Assembly (NCBI RefSeq): GCF_017377855.1
Contig: NZ_JAFREP010000006.1
Location: 248,001 to 312,000, forward strand
Reading direction: 5' to 3'
Length of the DNA: 64,000 nt
From: Acanthopleuribacter pedis
Lineage (GTDB): Bacteria > Acidobacteriota > Holophagae > Acanthopleuribacterales > Acanthopleuribacteraceae
The translations under genes and the position numbers were made by a program. A model generated the notes under the pieces. The model made no database searches. It was not told the DNA's origin and saw only the letters and a program-made list of their open reading frames with translations. This document shows, piece by piece, positions 53,181-61,738 of this stretch (positions are counted from its first letter, which is position 1; every line of letters begins with the position of its first letter).

Positions 53181-54021
53181 ACAGGGTGGTGGGGCTGCGC
53201 AGGCCGCGCAACATCACCTCGCCAACGGTATGGAGTGGCCAGTTTTCCTTTAGCTGATCGCGGAAGGCGTTGCTAAACAGCAGCGGAACGCCCTGGCTTT
53301 TGGTCTCGCTTTCGATGCGGGCCGCCATGTTCACCGTGTTACCGATGATCGCCAGTTCGGCGCGTCGGTCGGTGCCGATGGTGCCGACCGCGGTTTCACC
53401 GTGGTGCAGACCGATGCCGACGCGGACGGGTAGTCCCACGGTTTCACGAAAGGCGGGCAGCTCTTCGAGGATTTCAGCACCGCAGCGCAAGGCGCGATCG
53501 GCGGCGGTTTCGGGCCGGCGAAAACCGAACACCAACATCACACCGTCGCCCATAAAACATTTGACGAGGCCGCCGTGGCGATGCACGATGCGCAGGCTGT
53601 AATCGTAATAATGCTTCAAAAAGGTGATGACCGCGTCAGGGGAAAGGCCCTCGGAGAAGGTGCTGAAGCCGCGAACATCAATAAAGGCAATCACGAGTTG
53701 CCGTTTGTGGATGGTTTCGACCTCGGTCGGCGCGCGCAGAATTTCATCTTTGATGGCCTCGCCGACATGGCGGGCCAAGTGGTGGTCGAGCTCGTTGGAT
53801 ACCGAGTAGTATTTGTTTTGACGGCGGTCGCTGATGCGGGTCAACCGTTCGGTCTGGCGCAGGAGTTTGCGGTAGCTTTTGGTGAGGGTTTGCAGTTGGT
53901 CCTGTAGCTCGGTGGCGCTGAGTTCGCCCTTGAGGGCGGTTTGTGCTTGTTCCAGCGTGGCGCGTTCCTTAGCGAAAAGGTCGCTGCCGCTGTCGGGTTT
54001 GGACGGCTCGTGGTTGCTCAT
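53125..54021 (-). CDS. class III adenylate/guanylate cyclase
   Basis: About 298 residues (ATG at 54021; a GTG three codons upstream is possible). An N-terminal coiled coil (about 15-75, with EQAQTALKGELSATELQDQL) leads into a class III catalytic domain: metal-binding Asp in AFIDVRGFSTFS, second metal Asp in FMGDGVMLVFG, the lysine in LVKCFMGDG and the transition-state NTVNMAARIE. The coiled coil probably mediates dimerisation. The gene product makes a cyclic nucleotide; whether cAMP or cGMP cannot be decided safely. It is convergent with, and overlaps, the hybrid kinase gene. Confidence 0.92.
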   Translation of the reverse strand: MSNHEPSKPDSGSDLFAKERATLEQAQTALKGELSATELQDQLQTLTKSYRKLLRQTERLTRISDRRQNKYYSVSNELDHHLARHVGEAIKDEILRAPTEVETIHKRQLVIAFIDVRGFSTFSEGLSPDAVITFLKHYYDYSLRIVHRHGGLVKCFMGDGVMLVFGFRRPETAADRALRCGAEILEELPAFRETVGLPVRVGIGLHHGETAVGTIGTDRRAELAIIGNTVNMAARIESETKSQGVPLLFSNAFRDQLKENWPLHTVGEVMLRGLRSPTTLFTLGHLMGSASGAAAGAS

Positions 54022-54111
54022 GCTCCCCACTTGCGGTTCAACATCAGTGAATCCGTGGTGTTTTTCGCATTATAACGGTTCCCCGACAATCTCACCAGAC
54101 ACCAGGCGTTA

Positions 54112-54144
54112 ACAAAAAACGCCCCGGTGGCAGACACCGGGGCG
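54112..54144 (-). terminator. intrinsic terminator of the Hint-protein gene
   Basis: Perfect ten-base arms CGCCCCGGTG (54120-54129) and CACCGGGGCG (54135-54144) with a five-base loop; on the minus strand the stem is followed by a run of T's (A-run 54113-54118 on the plus strand). It is well placed to end transcription of the minus-strand gene at 54327-56090 after passing through the hairpin array. Confidence 0.85.
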
Positions 54145-54149
54145 GAAGG

Positions 54150-54303
54150 GACCCCGCTCCGACGAGGAGAACCTCGTTGGGGCGGGGGAAGACCCCGCTG
54201 AGACGAGGAGGACCTCGTTGGGGCGGGGGAAGACCCCGCTGAGACGAGGAGGACCTCGTTGGGGCGGGGGAAGACCCCGCTGAGACGAGGAGGACCTCGT
54301 CGG
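54150..54303. repeat. tandem array of 41-bp hairpin-forming units (three complete, one partial)
   Basis: Units start at 54150, 54191, 54232 and 54273 (partial). Each unit is a nested palindrome: CCCCGC-tgag-ACGAGG-agga-CCTCGT-tggg-GCGGGG, which folds into a two-step stem with a symmetric internal loop and a four-base tip. The first unit differs by three bases; the others are identical. It lies between the stop of the Hint gene (54327) and its terminator, so it is transcribed in the 3' untranslated region. Confidence 0.9.
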
Positions 54304-54326
54304 GGGGATGGTCAAAAAACGGACGG

Positions 54327-56090
54327 CTAGCGTTGGCTGTTGCGGTAGTCGTCGTGCCAGGCGGCGGGAATGCGCTCAAGGATGTTGCCGGAACGTTGGC
54401 GATCCAGCTTCTCGTAATGCGCTTGCATGGTGCCGTCACCGACCATAAAGCCGTTGGCGTAAACCGTGTTGTCAGAAGCCAGGTTTTTGCCGGGACGCTG
54501 GGCCAGTTTGAGGTTGTAGACGTTGCCGTCGTAGGCCACGCGGGTCACGCTGGTCAACTTTTCGACACCGTCGATGGTGGGTACCGCATCGCCGACTTGC
54601 AGGTCACGGGCCAGGGTGACGCCGTTTTTAACCGTTACCACGGGGTGCAGGTCCGTCATCATCAAGGCACGGCCGCTTTCGCTTTCGATGCGAACCATGG
54701 GTTTGTCCTCAAAACCAACCGCGGTATCGACAACCGGCGCGGCTTGTTTTTTGCGGTACTCGTTGAACACCAAGTCACCGGCGGTGATATCTTCAACCGC
54801 AACCTCGGAACCGTCATTCAGTTGGATCAGGGTACCGGCGGCCAAGCAGCTGTTGGTGATTTTCATGGGGGCGAGTTGGGCGAAGTTCCAGGTGATGAAC
54901 TTCAGGTTGCGGGTGGTCATAAAAATGGGCAGATATTCGGGCGAACCGAAACGGGTTACGGGAACACGCAGGTTTACGTGGAACTCAACGCGATCCTGAA
55001 CCTGACGGCAGCCACGGGCGAAGTCGACGGCGTTGGCGCCGGTGTAATCCCAGGAGATGGTGCGGCGGTCGGCGCTGATGCTTACCTTGTTCCAGAAGTC
55101 GGTCATTGAGAAGTTGTACTGGGGCTCGCAGGCGCCGCCGTGTTGGGTCAACTGCAATTTGACGAAATCCTGGGGGTCGGCGGTTTTTGATTTGGCGTCG
55201 ACACCGGTTGGGTCGATCAGGTAGCCGGGCGGGGTGCGGTAGGAACCTTTTAAAGGAACTTTTAGCGCGTTGGGGCTGCCGGTCAGATTGACGTCGCAAT
55301 CGTTGGTCCAAGTGCGGTTCATGCAAATGCTGATTTGACCGTCGTTGGTGTGGTCGACCGGTTCGTCAACGTTTAAGCCGAATAAGCCGCCGAAGTTCAA
55401 CAAGGGTCGGCTCAGGAAGGTGACGTTCAGGTATTCGTTTTCTTCGATGGAACCGTTGCCGTTGAGGTCACGGGCTGAGATAGACCATGAGTTGATGGAA
55501 CGCACCGTGTCCGCTTTGGCGGCGCTTTCGGCGGTGGGCTGGAAGGTACCCGCGGCGACCACATCGGTACCGCCGCCAAACTCTTCAACCATGGCGGGCA
55601 CGTCGGTTTCGTTGGGGTCGGAAGAGGTGTAGGCCACGTCCAGGTAGGTGTAGGTGGTGCCGGTTGGGTAGGAGGCTGAGGCGTTAAAGGCGGTTTCGTT
55701 GTCGTGGGTGAAGGCCGCTTCGACGAGGTGCATGGGTTGGGGCGCATCTTCCTCGGACTTGGTGACATAGGCCGTTTTATAACCGAAAATTTCGCCGGCT
55801 TTGAGGGCGCGGACGCGCTCCGCTTTCAAGAAACGGAACAATTGGGGGGCGTTGGCCGGGGTTTTCCCGCGCAGCTTGAGGTGGCTGACCAGGGTGTTGT
55901 ACTGCCACTGCTCGCCGAGGTTGAGTTCGATGAGGCGGCCGTCGGCGGCGTCGGTTTTCAAGGTTTGCAGACCTTTGGTGTAGCTGACCTGCTCTTTGGC
56001 GTTAAGAACATTGGGTTCGGCGGCGTTCAGTGAAGCTACGGCGAGAAGGCACACAAGCAAGGCGTGCCAAAGGGAAAATCGTGCGAACAT
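54327..56090 (-). CDS. secreted protein with hedgehog/intein-like (Hint) autoprocessing domain
   Basis: 587 residues, AAGGAGAACCC before the ATG. A signal peptide (MFARFSLWHALLVCLLAVASLNA) leads to a beta-rich part of about 390 residues, with conserved-looking cysteines, that I do not recognise. At Cys415 a Hint domain begins (NSCLAAGTLIQL, VAVEDITAGDLVF), with block B TDLHPVVT and the final YANGFMVGDG strand, ending near 560. The terminal Asn needed for splicing is not obvious, so hedgehog-like cleavage (thioester at Cys415) is more likely than protein splicing. The N-terminal part would be released or attached to a nucleophile outside the cell. A hairpin array and terminator follow the gene. 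Confidence 0.85.
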   Translation of the reverse strand: MFARFSLWHALLVCLLAVASLNAAEPNVLNAKEQVSYTKGLQTLKTDAADGRLIELNLGEQWQYNTLVSHLKLRGKTPANAPQLFRFLKAERVRALKAGEIFGYKTAYVTKSEEDAPQPMHLVEAAFTHDNETAFNASASYPTGTTYTYLDVAYTSSDPNETDVPAMVEEFGGGTDVVAAGTFQPTAESAAKADTVRSINSWSISARDLNGNGSIEENEYLNVTFLSRPLLNFGGLFGLNVDEPVDHTNDGQISICMNRTWTNDCDVNLTGSPNALKVPLKGSYRTPPGYLIDPTGVDAKSKTADPQDFVKLQLTQHGGACEPQYNFSMTDFWNKVSISADRRTISWDYTGANAVDFARGCRQVQDRVEFHVNLRVPVTRFGSPEYLPIFMTTRNLKFITWNFAQLAPMKITNSCLAAGTLIQLNDGSEVAVEDITAGDLVFNEYRKKQAAPVVDTAVGFEDKPMVRIESESGRALMMTDLHPVVTVKNGVTLARDLQVGDAVPTIDGVEKLTSVTRVAYDGNVYNLKLAQRPGKNLASDNTVYANGFMVGDGTMQAHYEKLDRQRSGNILERIPAAWHDDYRNSQR

Positions 56091-57774
56091 GGGTTCTCCT
56101 TAAACGTGGTAATGGTCCAACCGAAAGAAGTTCGCGGCGTGTTGTCCGCGCGCCGCCGTCCTTGCCGTCAAACGCAAACCAAGGTTGCCTCTGGCCGGTT
56201 CTGTTTCCCCACGCCGGGCCTGCCCGGTCGGGAGAGTGACCGGTTCCAGGGATGCGACTTTAAGGAAGGCGCAACCGTGAAGGGGGAGGCGTAGGGAGAC
56301 AGCCCATAGTATGGCTATGACGGAAGAAGCGGACATCCGGCACAGGCCGGAGACCCGTTTTTAGGGGGTGAAAACGGCGCACAAAGTGAGCGGCACAACA
56401 GTTATCCCAAAAAGCCAACAATCAATGGAAAACACCCAAAACATGATGTATGATCTCGATGTTGGATCCCAATCCATCAAGAGGCGGCAAGCACCATTTA
56501 AAGTGATAACCTCTGCCAAGGTTATCCATGGTTTGCTTGCTGCTTCACAACCACATGGTTGAACGTGATACACGCTAGCTGACAGTCATGAAATCGGCGC
56601 TTCGCCGGCCGCCCGGAACTGCAAAAGCCCGCCTAAAATGCGGGTGTCGAGCAGGGGGGGGGAGGTGATGTGGGAAGCGGCGGTTACAAGAACCGGTCAG
56701 TGATGATTCCTATGGCTCACAGATGCGTGGCTTCCATCGTCGTCGTGAGAATAAAGGCACTATTTTGAGACCCTTGTCGGCAGCGGTGCATTCAGAGAAT
56801 GGACGCGCTAGACCCAACCCTCAAAACAAAAATATATTCAGGCTCTCGCGGATGGTGGCACATCGCATAAAGGACAGGTCAAAACTGTTCGCAAGAAAAA
56901 GGGCGAGAGAAAACGAAGTCACCTTAACTTTGTGGGAACGGAACGAACCCGTCAGGGACTTCTTTCGGATGAGGCAAATTTACCTCAATAAGCCGAAAAT
57001 GAAAACAGTTTTTTACGAAAAATCACAAGACTTAGCTTGCTAATGATTTAGCGCTTGACTGATCGAAAAATGAATAACTTCTCAAAAAATTACATCACAT
57101 TTACCCCGGAGAAAAGGGTTTGTTAATATCAAAAAAAGTTATAATTCTTTTGATATGTTTAAATTTACTATTTTTTTGAAAAATTTGTGATCGTTTCTGT
57201 GAGCGAAGGTTTGTTGCTTTGATGATGGTTGAAATAGGTGAGAGTTTTGAATTCTTCGTGTCGCTTCGAGGATAAGCGTCATGCCGCGGCCTGTCCGTTC
57301 AACCGTTGGCGAAGGCACGGCGCTTCCACTTTGACGAAACCCCGAGATGTCACGCGGAACTCTCGCCGGGCCGTTATCGCCGCGGGACGGTCGCCGAAAG
57401 GCTGTCGCCGCGATACAGGCGTCGCGTATGGATGGGAATTGTGCTGGGACGAAAGCGTCCGTATAGAAAGTAAAAAGGCGACGTTGATTTCCCCTTCAAC
57501 CTCGCCTTTTCCAGGTATGTCACTTCTCGAGTCCACTTTCGAGAATGGACACAGGCACACTATACCTCATTTTTTTTTAAATTCTAGGGGGAATTTATCG
57601 TCCTGAGGAGGATTGTCCCTAAACCCTTCTTTTTCTTAGGGTACTTTTTCGGGGGCTTGTCCAGGTGGTGTCGAACCGCACGCTTCAGGTCTGGTAGGTT
57701 ACGGCTGTTTTGCGGGCAAAAGCCTCGACAGGGTTGGCGCGACGATGAAACCATGGTAAAAAGATCGTGCACGA
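56091..57774. other. 1.7-kb region without a supported gene, including a strongly AT-rich patch
   Basis: No reading frame here has a convincing ribosome-binding site together with family features. 56230-56360 is GC-rich with several small inverted repeats (CCGG-CACAGG-CCGG; AGCC-n-GGCT) and could be structured RNA, but I recognise no RNA family. From about 57040 to 57240 the composition falls sharply (57121-57180 is about 13% G+C) and contains a nine-base perfect inverted repeat (ATATCAAAA at 57126 and TTTTGATAT at 57148). The region could be a decayed mobile insertion or an extended regulatory stretch. Confidence 0.6.
57473..57510. terminator. bidirectional terminator-like hairpin in the gene-poor region
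   Basis: Arms AAAAGGCGACGTTGA (57473-57487) and TCAACCTCGCCTTTT (57496-57510) pair with one mismatch. A-run on the left and T-run on the right would allow termination in both directions. A second small hairpin, TTCTCGA-n8-TCGAGAA, follows at 57523-57544. Neither has an adjacent recognised gene to terminate. Confidence 0.5.
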
Positions 57775-57780
57775 TATAAT
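57775..57780 (+). promoter_or_regulatory. -10 box of the glutathione peroxidase operon
   Basis: A consensus TATAAT 50 bases before the start codon. No good -35 box lies 16-18 bases upstream. The flanking GATCGTGCACGATATAATCGCG includes a short dyad (ATCGTGCACGAT), which may be the operator for the OhrR-type regulator encoded in the same operon. Confidence 0.5.
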
Positions 57781-57830
57781 CGCGCAAGATTAAACGGCGT
57801 ACGCCGATCAAAACGACGAGGAGCCTTTTC

Positions 57831-58319
57831 ATGAGTGATTTCTACCATCTTTCGGCCAACAGCCTGCGCGGCGAAGCCCTTTCTTTCGATCAATATAAAG
57901 GTAAGGTGGTTTTGGTTGTTAACGTGGCCAGTAAGTGTGGTCTGACCCCGCAATACGAAGGCCTGGAGAAGCTCTACCAGGACTTTAAGGACCAGGGTTT
58001 GGTGATTTTGGGTTTTCCCTGTAACCAATTTGGCGGTCAAGAACCCGGCGGCGTGGCCGAAATCGAACAAACCTGCCGCATTAACTACGGTGTGACCTTC
58101 CAGATGTTCGAGAAGATTGAAGTCAACGGGAACGGGACCCATCCCGTTTACAAATATCTGAAAAAAGAACTGCCCGGGATGTTGGGCAACGGCATCAAGT
58201 GGAACTTCACCAAGTTTTTGGTGGGGGCCGACGGCAAACCCATCAAACGTTTTGCCCCGACCACCGCGCCCAAGGATTTGGTTCGGGACATTAAAAAAGC
58301 GCTGGAGCAAGCGGCGTGA
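57831..58319 (+). CDS. glutathione peroxidase-family peroxidase
   Basis: 162 residues, GAGGAG before the ATG. Gpx family motifs: NVASKCGLTPQYEGLE with peroxidatic Cys36, GFPCNQFGGQEPG with the catalytic Gln, and KWNFTKFLV with Trp124. Cys82 (EQTCRINYG) sits where thioredoxin-dependent Gpx enzymes carry the resolving cysteine, so reduction by thioredoxin is likely. It detoxifies hydroperoxides in the cytoplasm. Its stop overlaps the start of the OhrR-type regulator gene. Confidence 0.94.
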   Translation: MSDFYHLSANSLRGEALSFDQYKGKVVLVVNVASKCGLTPQYEGLEKLYQDFKDQGLVILGFPCNQFGGQEPGGVAEIEQTCRINYGVTFQMFEKIEVNGNGTHPVYKYLKKELPGMLGNGIKWNFTKFLVGADGKPIKRFAPTTAPKDLVRDIKKALEQAA

Positions 58320-58792
58320 GTCGGCCTGAGTCGCCCGAGCTGTTGAGACTCGACCGCCAGCTTTGTTTTCCCCTCTACGCGGCCGCGCGGCTCACCCAAC
58401 GCCTTTACAAGCCCTACCTCGAACCCCTGGGTCTGACCTACCCACAGTACATCGTGCTGATGATTCTGTGGGAGGAAGGGCCCTGTAGCGTGCGACGCAT
58501 CAATGAACGCGCTTTGCTGCAAACCAATACCACCACGCCGCTGCTCAAACGCATGGCGCAAATGGGTCTGGTTGAACGCAAACGCGCCCAGCACGATGAG
58601 CGGGTGGTGATGATTCATCTCACCGAGGCGGGCTGGGCGCTGCGTTCGCAATGTGCCTGTATTCCCGGTCGGCTTCTTGACACGGTGGATGTGCCGGGGG
58701 AGGATCTGGTCGCGCTGAAGCAGCAATTGGACCATTTGGTGGTGCGTTTGGAAAAAGCGGTTGCCGCGGGAGGGCGACCGGAACATCGCTGA
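58316..58792 (+). CDS. ohrR: MarR-family organic peroxide sensor (OhrR type)
   Basis: 158 residues from a GTG overlapping the previous stop. Winged-helix MarR pattern (LTYPQYIVLMILWEEG, RRINERALLQTNTTTPLLKRMAQMGLVERKRA, DERVVMIHLTEAG). The N-terminal LDRQLCFPLYAAARL contains Cys17 in the position of the OhrR peroxide-sensing cysteine, with the tyrosines that hydrogen-bond to it. It probably represses the operon until oxidised by organic hydroperoxide. OhrR usually regulates ohr; here the regulated peroxidase appears to be the Gpx. Confidence 0.85.
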   Translation: MSRPESPELLRLDRQLCFPLYAAARLTQRLYKPYLEPLGLTYPQYIVLMILWEEGPCSVRRINERALLQTNTTTPLLKRMAQMGLVERKRAQHDERVVMIHLTEAGWALRSQCACIPGRLLDTVDVPGEDLVALKQQLDHLVVRLEKAVAAGGRPEHR

Positions 58793-59193
58793 ACCGGATA
58801 GCCGAGATGGTTCGCCCGCACGGTTGACCAAGAAGGGTTGCGAGGGGTTGAACCTGGAGCGAGGGCAGCGAAGATTCTTTTGGGTTTATCTTTGCTTGGT
58901 GGACCTGGATCGAAGCAAAGCGCCGCGAGTTATCGCACCTCATAGGTTAAACTGCTGGAAATAGTGTTGATTGGTCCTCTTGCATGAATTCTGTGAAACT
59001 GCCAGGCAACCCTTGCTGTTTTTCGTGAATTCGATTAATGTGGATTTGTTTTCCTTTTTCCATTCTTGTCGTTTCCTCGTCCTTCGAATGTTCGCGCCCG
59101 CCGACTCCTGAGCGTTCATCGCCGCGCTTTTTCGCGGTGTCCACTTTTCGGTTTGTTGGATGCCCTCGTGCGGTCGCAAAGGTTGGCGAATCT
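58793..59193. other. intergenic region
   Basis: About 400 bases between the OhrR-type gene and the ABC exporter, probably with the exporter's promoter. No gene, repeat or hairpin stands out; the open frame leading into the exporter start lacks codon-bias and domain support. Confidence 0.45.
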
Positions 59194-61332
59194 ATGGCTG
59201 CTTTCCGCTCCCATTCCAACGGGCTTATCCTGCGCTCCGCGTTACCTGGCCGGGCGCGCTGGGACATGCCCGCGTTGTTCCGCAAACCCCTATTGGCCGA
59301 AGCATTACAGGATGCCTTGGTCGGGCTGCCCGGTTTTCTTCGGGTGCGTGTGGCCTCGGTTACGGGTCGGGTCCTGGTTTATTACGATCAGACACAACTG
59401 ACCCTTACGCAAGCCGGCACCGTGATTGCCGATACCTTTGCGGGTCTGGGTAAAAACATCGTCAAAACCCTTTTGGATAGGGACACGTCCGCGCCGGGGG
59501 ATGGAACGGTGGGTCCAACCACCCGGATTCACCAACTTCTGGGCCGAACCTTTGATGCCGATCTCGTCGAATTGATCGCGGCCGCCGAGCGCGAGGCCGA
59601 GACCACCTTTTACAAACCCCTCGCCAACAGCACCGGGCACACCGCGTTGCGGGTCTTTAATCCGCTGGCCATCGGTTTGATGATGTCGGTGGCCCTCTCT
59701 GGTGGGTTTCCACCGCTTGCCGCCCTCGGCTTGACTTCCAAATACGCGCAAATGGCGGTTTTCGGCGGTACCTTCCTGCTGGGGAAAACCCTGGAGTCGG
59801 TTCTCGAGGACCGAAAAAGTTCCAGTTGGAACGATTATGCCGTGATGGTGGAGCAGGCCTTGCGGCTCAAAACCTTTCGCCACCTGCATTCACTCGACAT
59901 GGGTACGCTTTCCGAACACAGTTCCGACCAATTAATGAACTTCTTTCACGGCGACATCGCCAAAATCCGCGGGTTTTTGCAATACACGCCCCCGACCATG
60001 TGGGACAAAGCACTGAACATTATCGCGGGGGGAACCATCATGATGGTGGTTTCGCCAATTGCCTTGTTGCTGGCCTTGATTCCGTTGCCCTTGCTCGTGC
60101 AGTTGAGCAAAAAGCACCAGGCTGAGGCGGGCGAGAACTTTGAAAAAGTCGCGGCCGAAATCGAGGACCTGAACCGGGTGCTCAGCGCCAATATGGGTGG
60201 CATGGCCACCGTGAAATCCTTCGCGGCCGAGGCACGGGAAATTGCTTCCCTGCAGGCGTTGGCGCAACAACTTAGGGAAAGCGAAAGCGTTGCCGCCCAC
60301 GAGAATTCACGGTTTAACGCACTCAGCACCTACACGCTCACCATGGGGATTTGCATGCCCTTGGTTTACAGTTGCTTCGCCCTGATGAGCGGCAGCATGT
60401 CGATGGTCGGGTTTCTGATTCAAACCAGCATGATTCCCGTGGTGTTAACCTCGGCGACGGGTTTAGAACAAGCCAACTACCAATATCAAGACGCCAAATA
60501 CGCCGCCAAGCGCTTACATGCGCTGCTGGCGTTGCAGGCCAAAATTCACGACGGTCATCGTGCCTTGGAAGCACGTGGTATCGGGGGCGAACTGGTTTTT
60601 GAGAACGTTACCTTTGGGTACGACGACACACCGGTGCTGCGTGACATCAGCCTCACCATTCCCGCCAACCAAACCTACGCGGTGGTGGGTACCACGGGTT
60701 CGGGCAAAAGCACGCTGATCAAACTGCTCCAGCGTTTTTACGATGTAGACGGTGGGCGCATTACCCTCGACGGCGTCGATTTGCGCGAGCTTCACCTCAA
60801 AAACCTGCGCGAGGCGGTGGGTTTGGTCAGCCAGGATACGTACTTATTTAATGCCACCATATATGAGAATGTTTTGTACGGCCGCCCCGACGCCACGCGC
60901 GAGGAAGTGCTGGCCGCATGTGAGGCTGCCGAGATGGCGAGTTTCGTCGCGGAAGAACCCTTGGGTTACGACACGGTTATCGGTGAACGGGGGCAGCGTT
61001 TGTCGGGTGGCCAACGACAACGGATCTCCATCGCGCGCACCATTCTCAAGAACCCACCTATTTTCATTTTGGATGAGGCAACCTCGGCGGTGGACAACAA
61101 GACCGAGGCGGCGATCCAGCGCTCGGTGAACCGAATTGCCGCCAACCGCACCACCATCATCATCGCGCACCGACTCTCGAGCGTGATTCATGCCGACCAG
61201 ATCAATGTCCTGGAGGAGGGGCGTTTCGTCGAATCGGGCAGCCATGATGCCTTGCTGGCGCGCGACGGTGTTTACGCGCATTTGTGGCGTCTGCAAACCG
61301 AGGCGCGTCAACTGGAAAGCGAGGTTGGTTAA
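59194..61332 (+). CDS. ABC-type exporter with N-terminal HMA-like domain
   Basis: About 712 residues; the ATG at 59194 is chosen because the conserved part starts there. Residues 10-75 (LRSALPGRARWDMP, LAEALQDALVGLPGFLRVRVASVTGRVLVYYD) match the HMA_2-like domain found before P-type metal ATPases, but without a CxxC metal site. A type IV exporter membrane domain (about 200-480) and nucleotide-binding domain follow: Walker A GTTGSGKSTLIKL, signature LSGGQRQRISIARTI, Walker B IFILDEATSAVD, H-loop IIAHRLSS. A half-transporter acting as a dimer. HMA plus ABC is an unusual fusion; the substrate is unknown. Confidence 0.9.
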   Translation: MAAFRSHSNGLILRSALPGRARWDMPALFRKPLLAEALQDALVGLPGFLRVRVASVTGRVLVYYDQTQLTLTQAGTVIADTFAGLGKNIVKTLLDRDTSAPGDGTVGPTTRIHQLLGRTFDADLVELIAAAEREAETTFYKPLANSTGHTALRVFNPLAIGLMMSVALSGGFPPLAALGLTSKYAQMAVFGGTFLLGKTLESVLEDRKSSSWNDYAVMVEQALRLKTFRHLHSLDMGTLSEHSSDQLMNFFHGDIAKIRGFLQYTPPTMWDKALNIIAGGTIMMVVSPIALLLALIPLPLLVQLSKKHQAEAGENFEKVAAEIEDLNRVLSANMGGMATVKSFAAEAREIASLQALAQQLRESESVAAHENSRFNALSTYTLTMGICMPLVYSCFALMSGSMSMVGFLIQTSMIPVVLTSATGLEQANYQYQDAKYAAKRLHALLALQAKIHDGHRALEARGIGGELVFENVTFGYDDTPVLRDISLTIPANQTYAVVGTTGSGKSTLIKLLQRFYDVDGGRITLDGVDLRELHLKNLREAVGLVSQDTYLFNATIYENVLYGRPDATREEVLAACEAAEMASFVAEEPLGYDTVIGERGQRLSGGQRQRISIARTILKNPPIFILDEATSAVDNKTEAAIQRSVNRIAANRTTIIIAHRLSSVIHADQINVLEEGRFVESGSHDALLARDGVYAHLWRLQTEARQLESEVG

Positions 61333-61643
61333 AACCTAAGGGGCGGCGGGATATCCTGCTGTGCGCACTTTGGGTGCTGGTTGACCCTTGCTTGGTGGCC
61401 GCTTTGCCGATCAGATCCACGAAATCTACCCTTTTCCAATGAGCACAACGAAAAAAAGAAGCCTCGGCGTGAGTCGTAAAGCCTGTGAGCCTTGAAGATT
61501 TGGCTCTTTTCGTGCGGCAAAACTACCCGAAAATGACGAAAAAATAATTTTCAGGGAAGGGTATTTGCCGATGCCGACGTAGCAGAGAACAACAGAGCAA
61601 TACGCTGCTCCTGCCGCTTTAGGAAAGACTAACCCTTTTTATA

Positions 61644-61669
61644 TCAGATTTTTATCTGAGGGATTGACA
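61644..61669 (+). promoter_or_regulatory. palindrome and -35-like box upstream of the type III chaperone
   Basis: The perfect dyad TCAGAT-TTTT-ATCTGA (61644-61659) is followed four bases later by TTGACA (61664-61669); a matching -10 is not clear (GGCTAG 17 bases on). The dyad could bind an activator of the secretion genes. The whole gap 61333-61738 contains no gene. Confidence 0.4.
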
Positions 61670-61738
61670 CGCGCGTTTATGGCGCGGGCTAGCGGGGGAC
61701 CAAGAGATTGATGCCAACCACAATTGGAGGAAATAGTT

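Noticed and set aside
54150..54303. CRISPR-like array
   Set aside because: The 41-bp units are directly adjacent with no unique spacers, so this is a tandem repeat and not a CRISPR array.
56230..56370. Possible riboswitch or structured RNA after the Hint gene's start region
   Set aside because: Small inverted repeats are present, but I could not match cyclic-di-GMP, cobalamin or other consensus cores on either strand.
56723..57043. 106-codon plus-strand frame in the gene-poor region
   Set aside because: Arg/Lys-rich without a ribosome-binding site or family resemblance; likely chance.
57238..57606. 122-codon plus-strand frame covering the terminator-like hairpin
   Set aside because: It runs through the hairpin at 57473-57510 and shows no domain or start signal.
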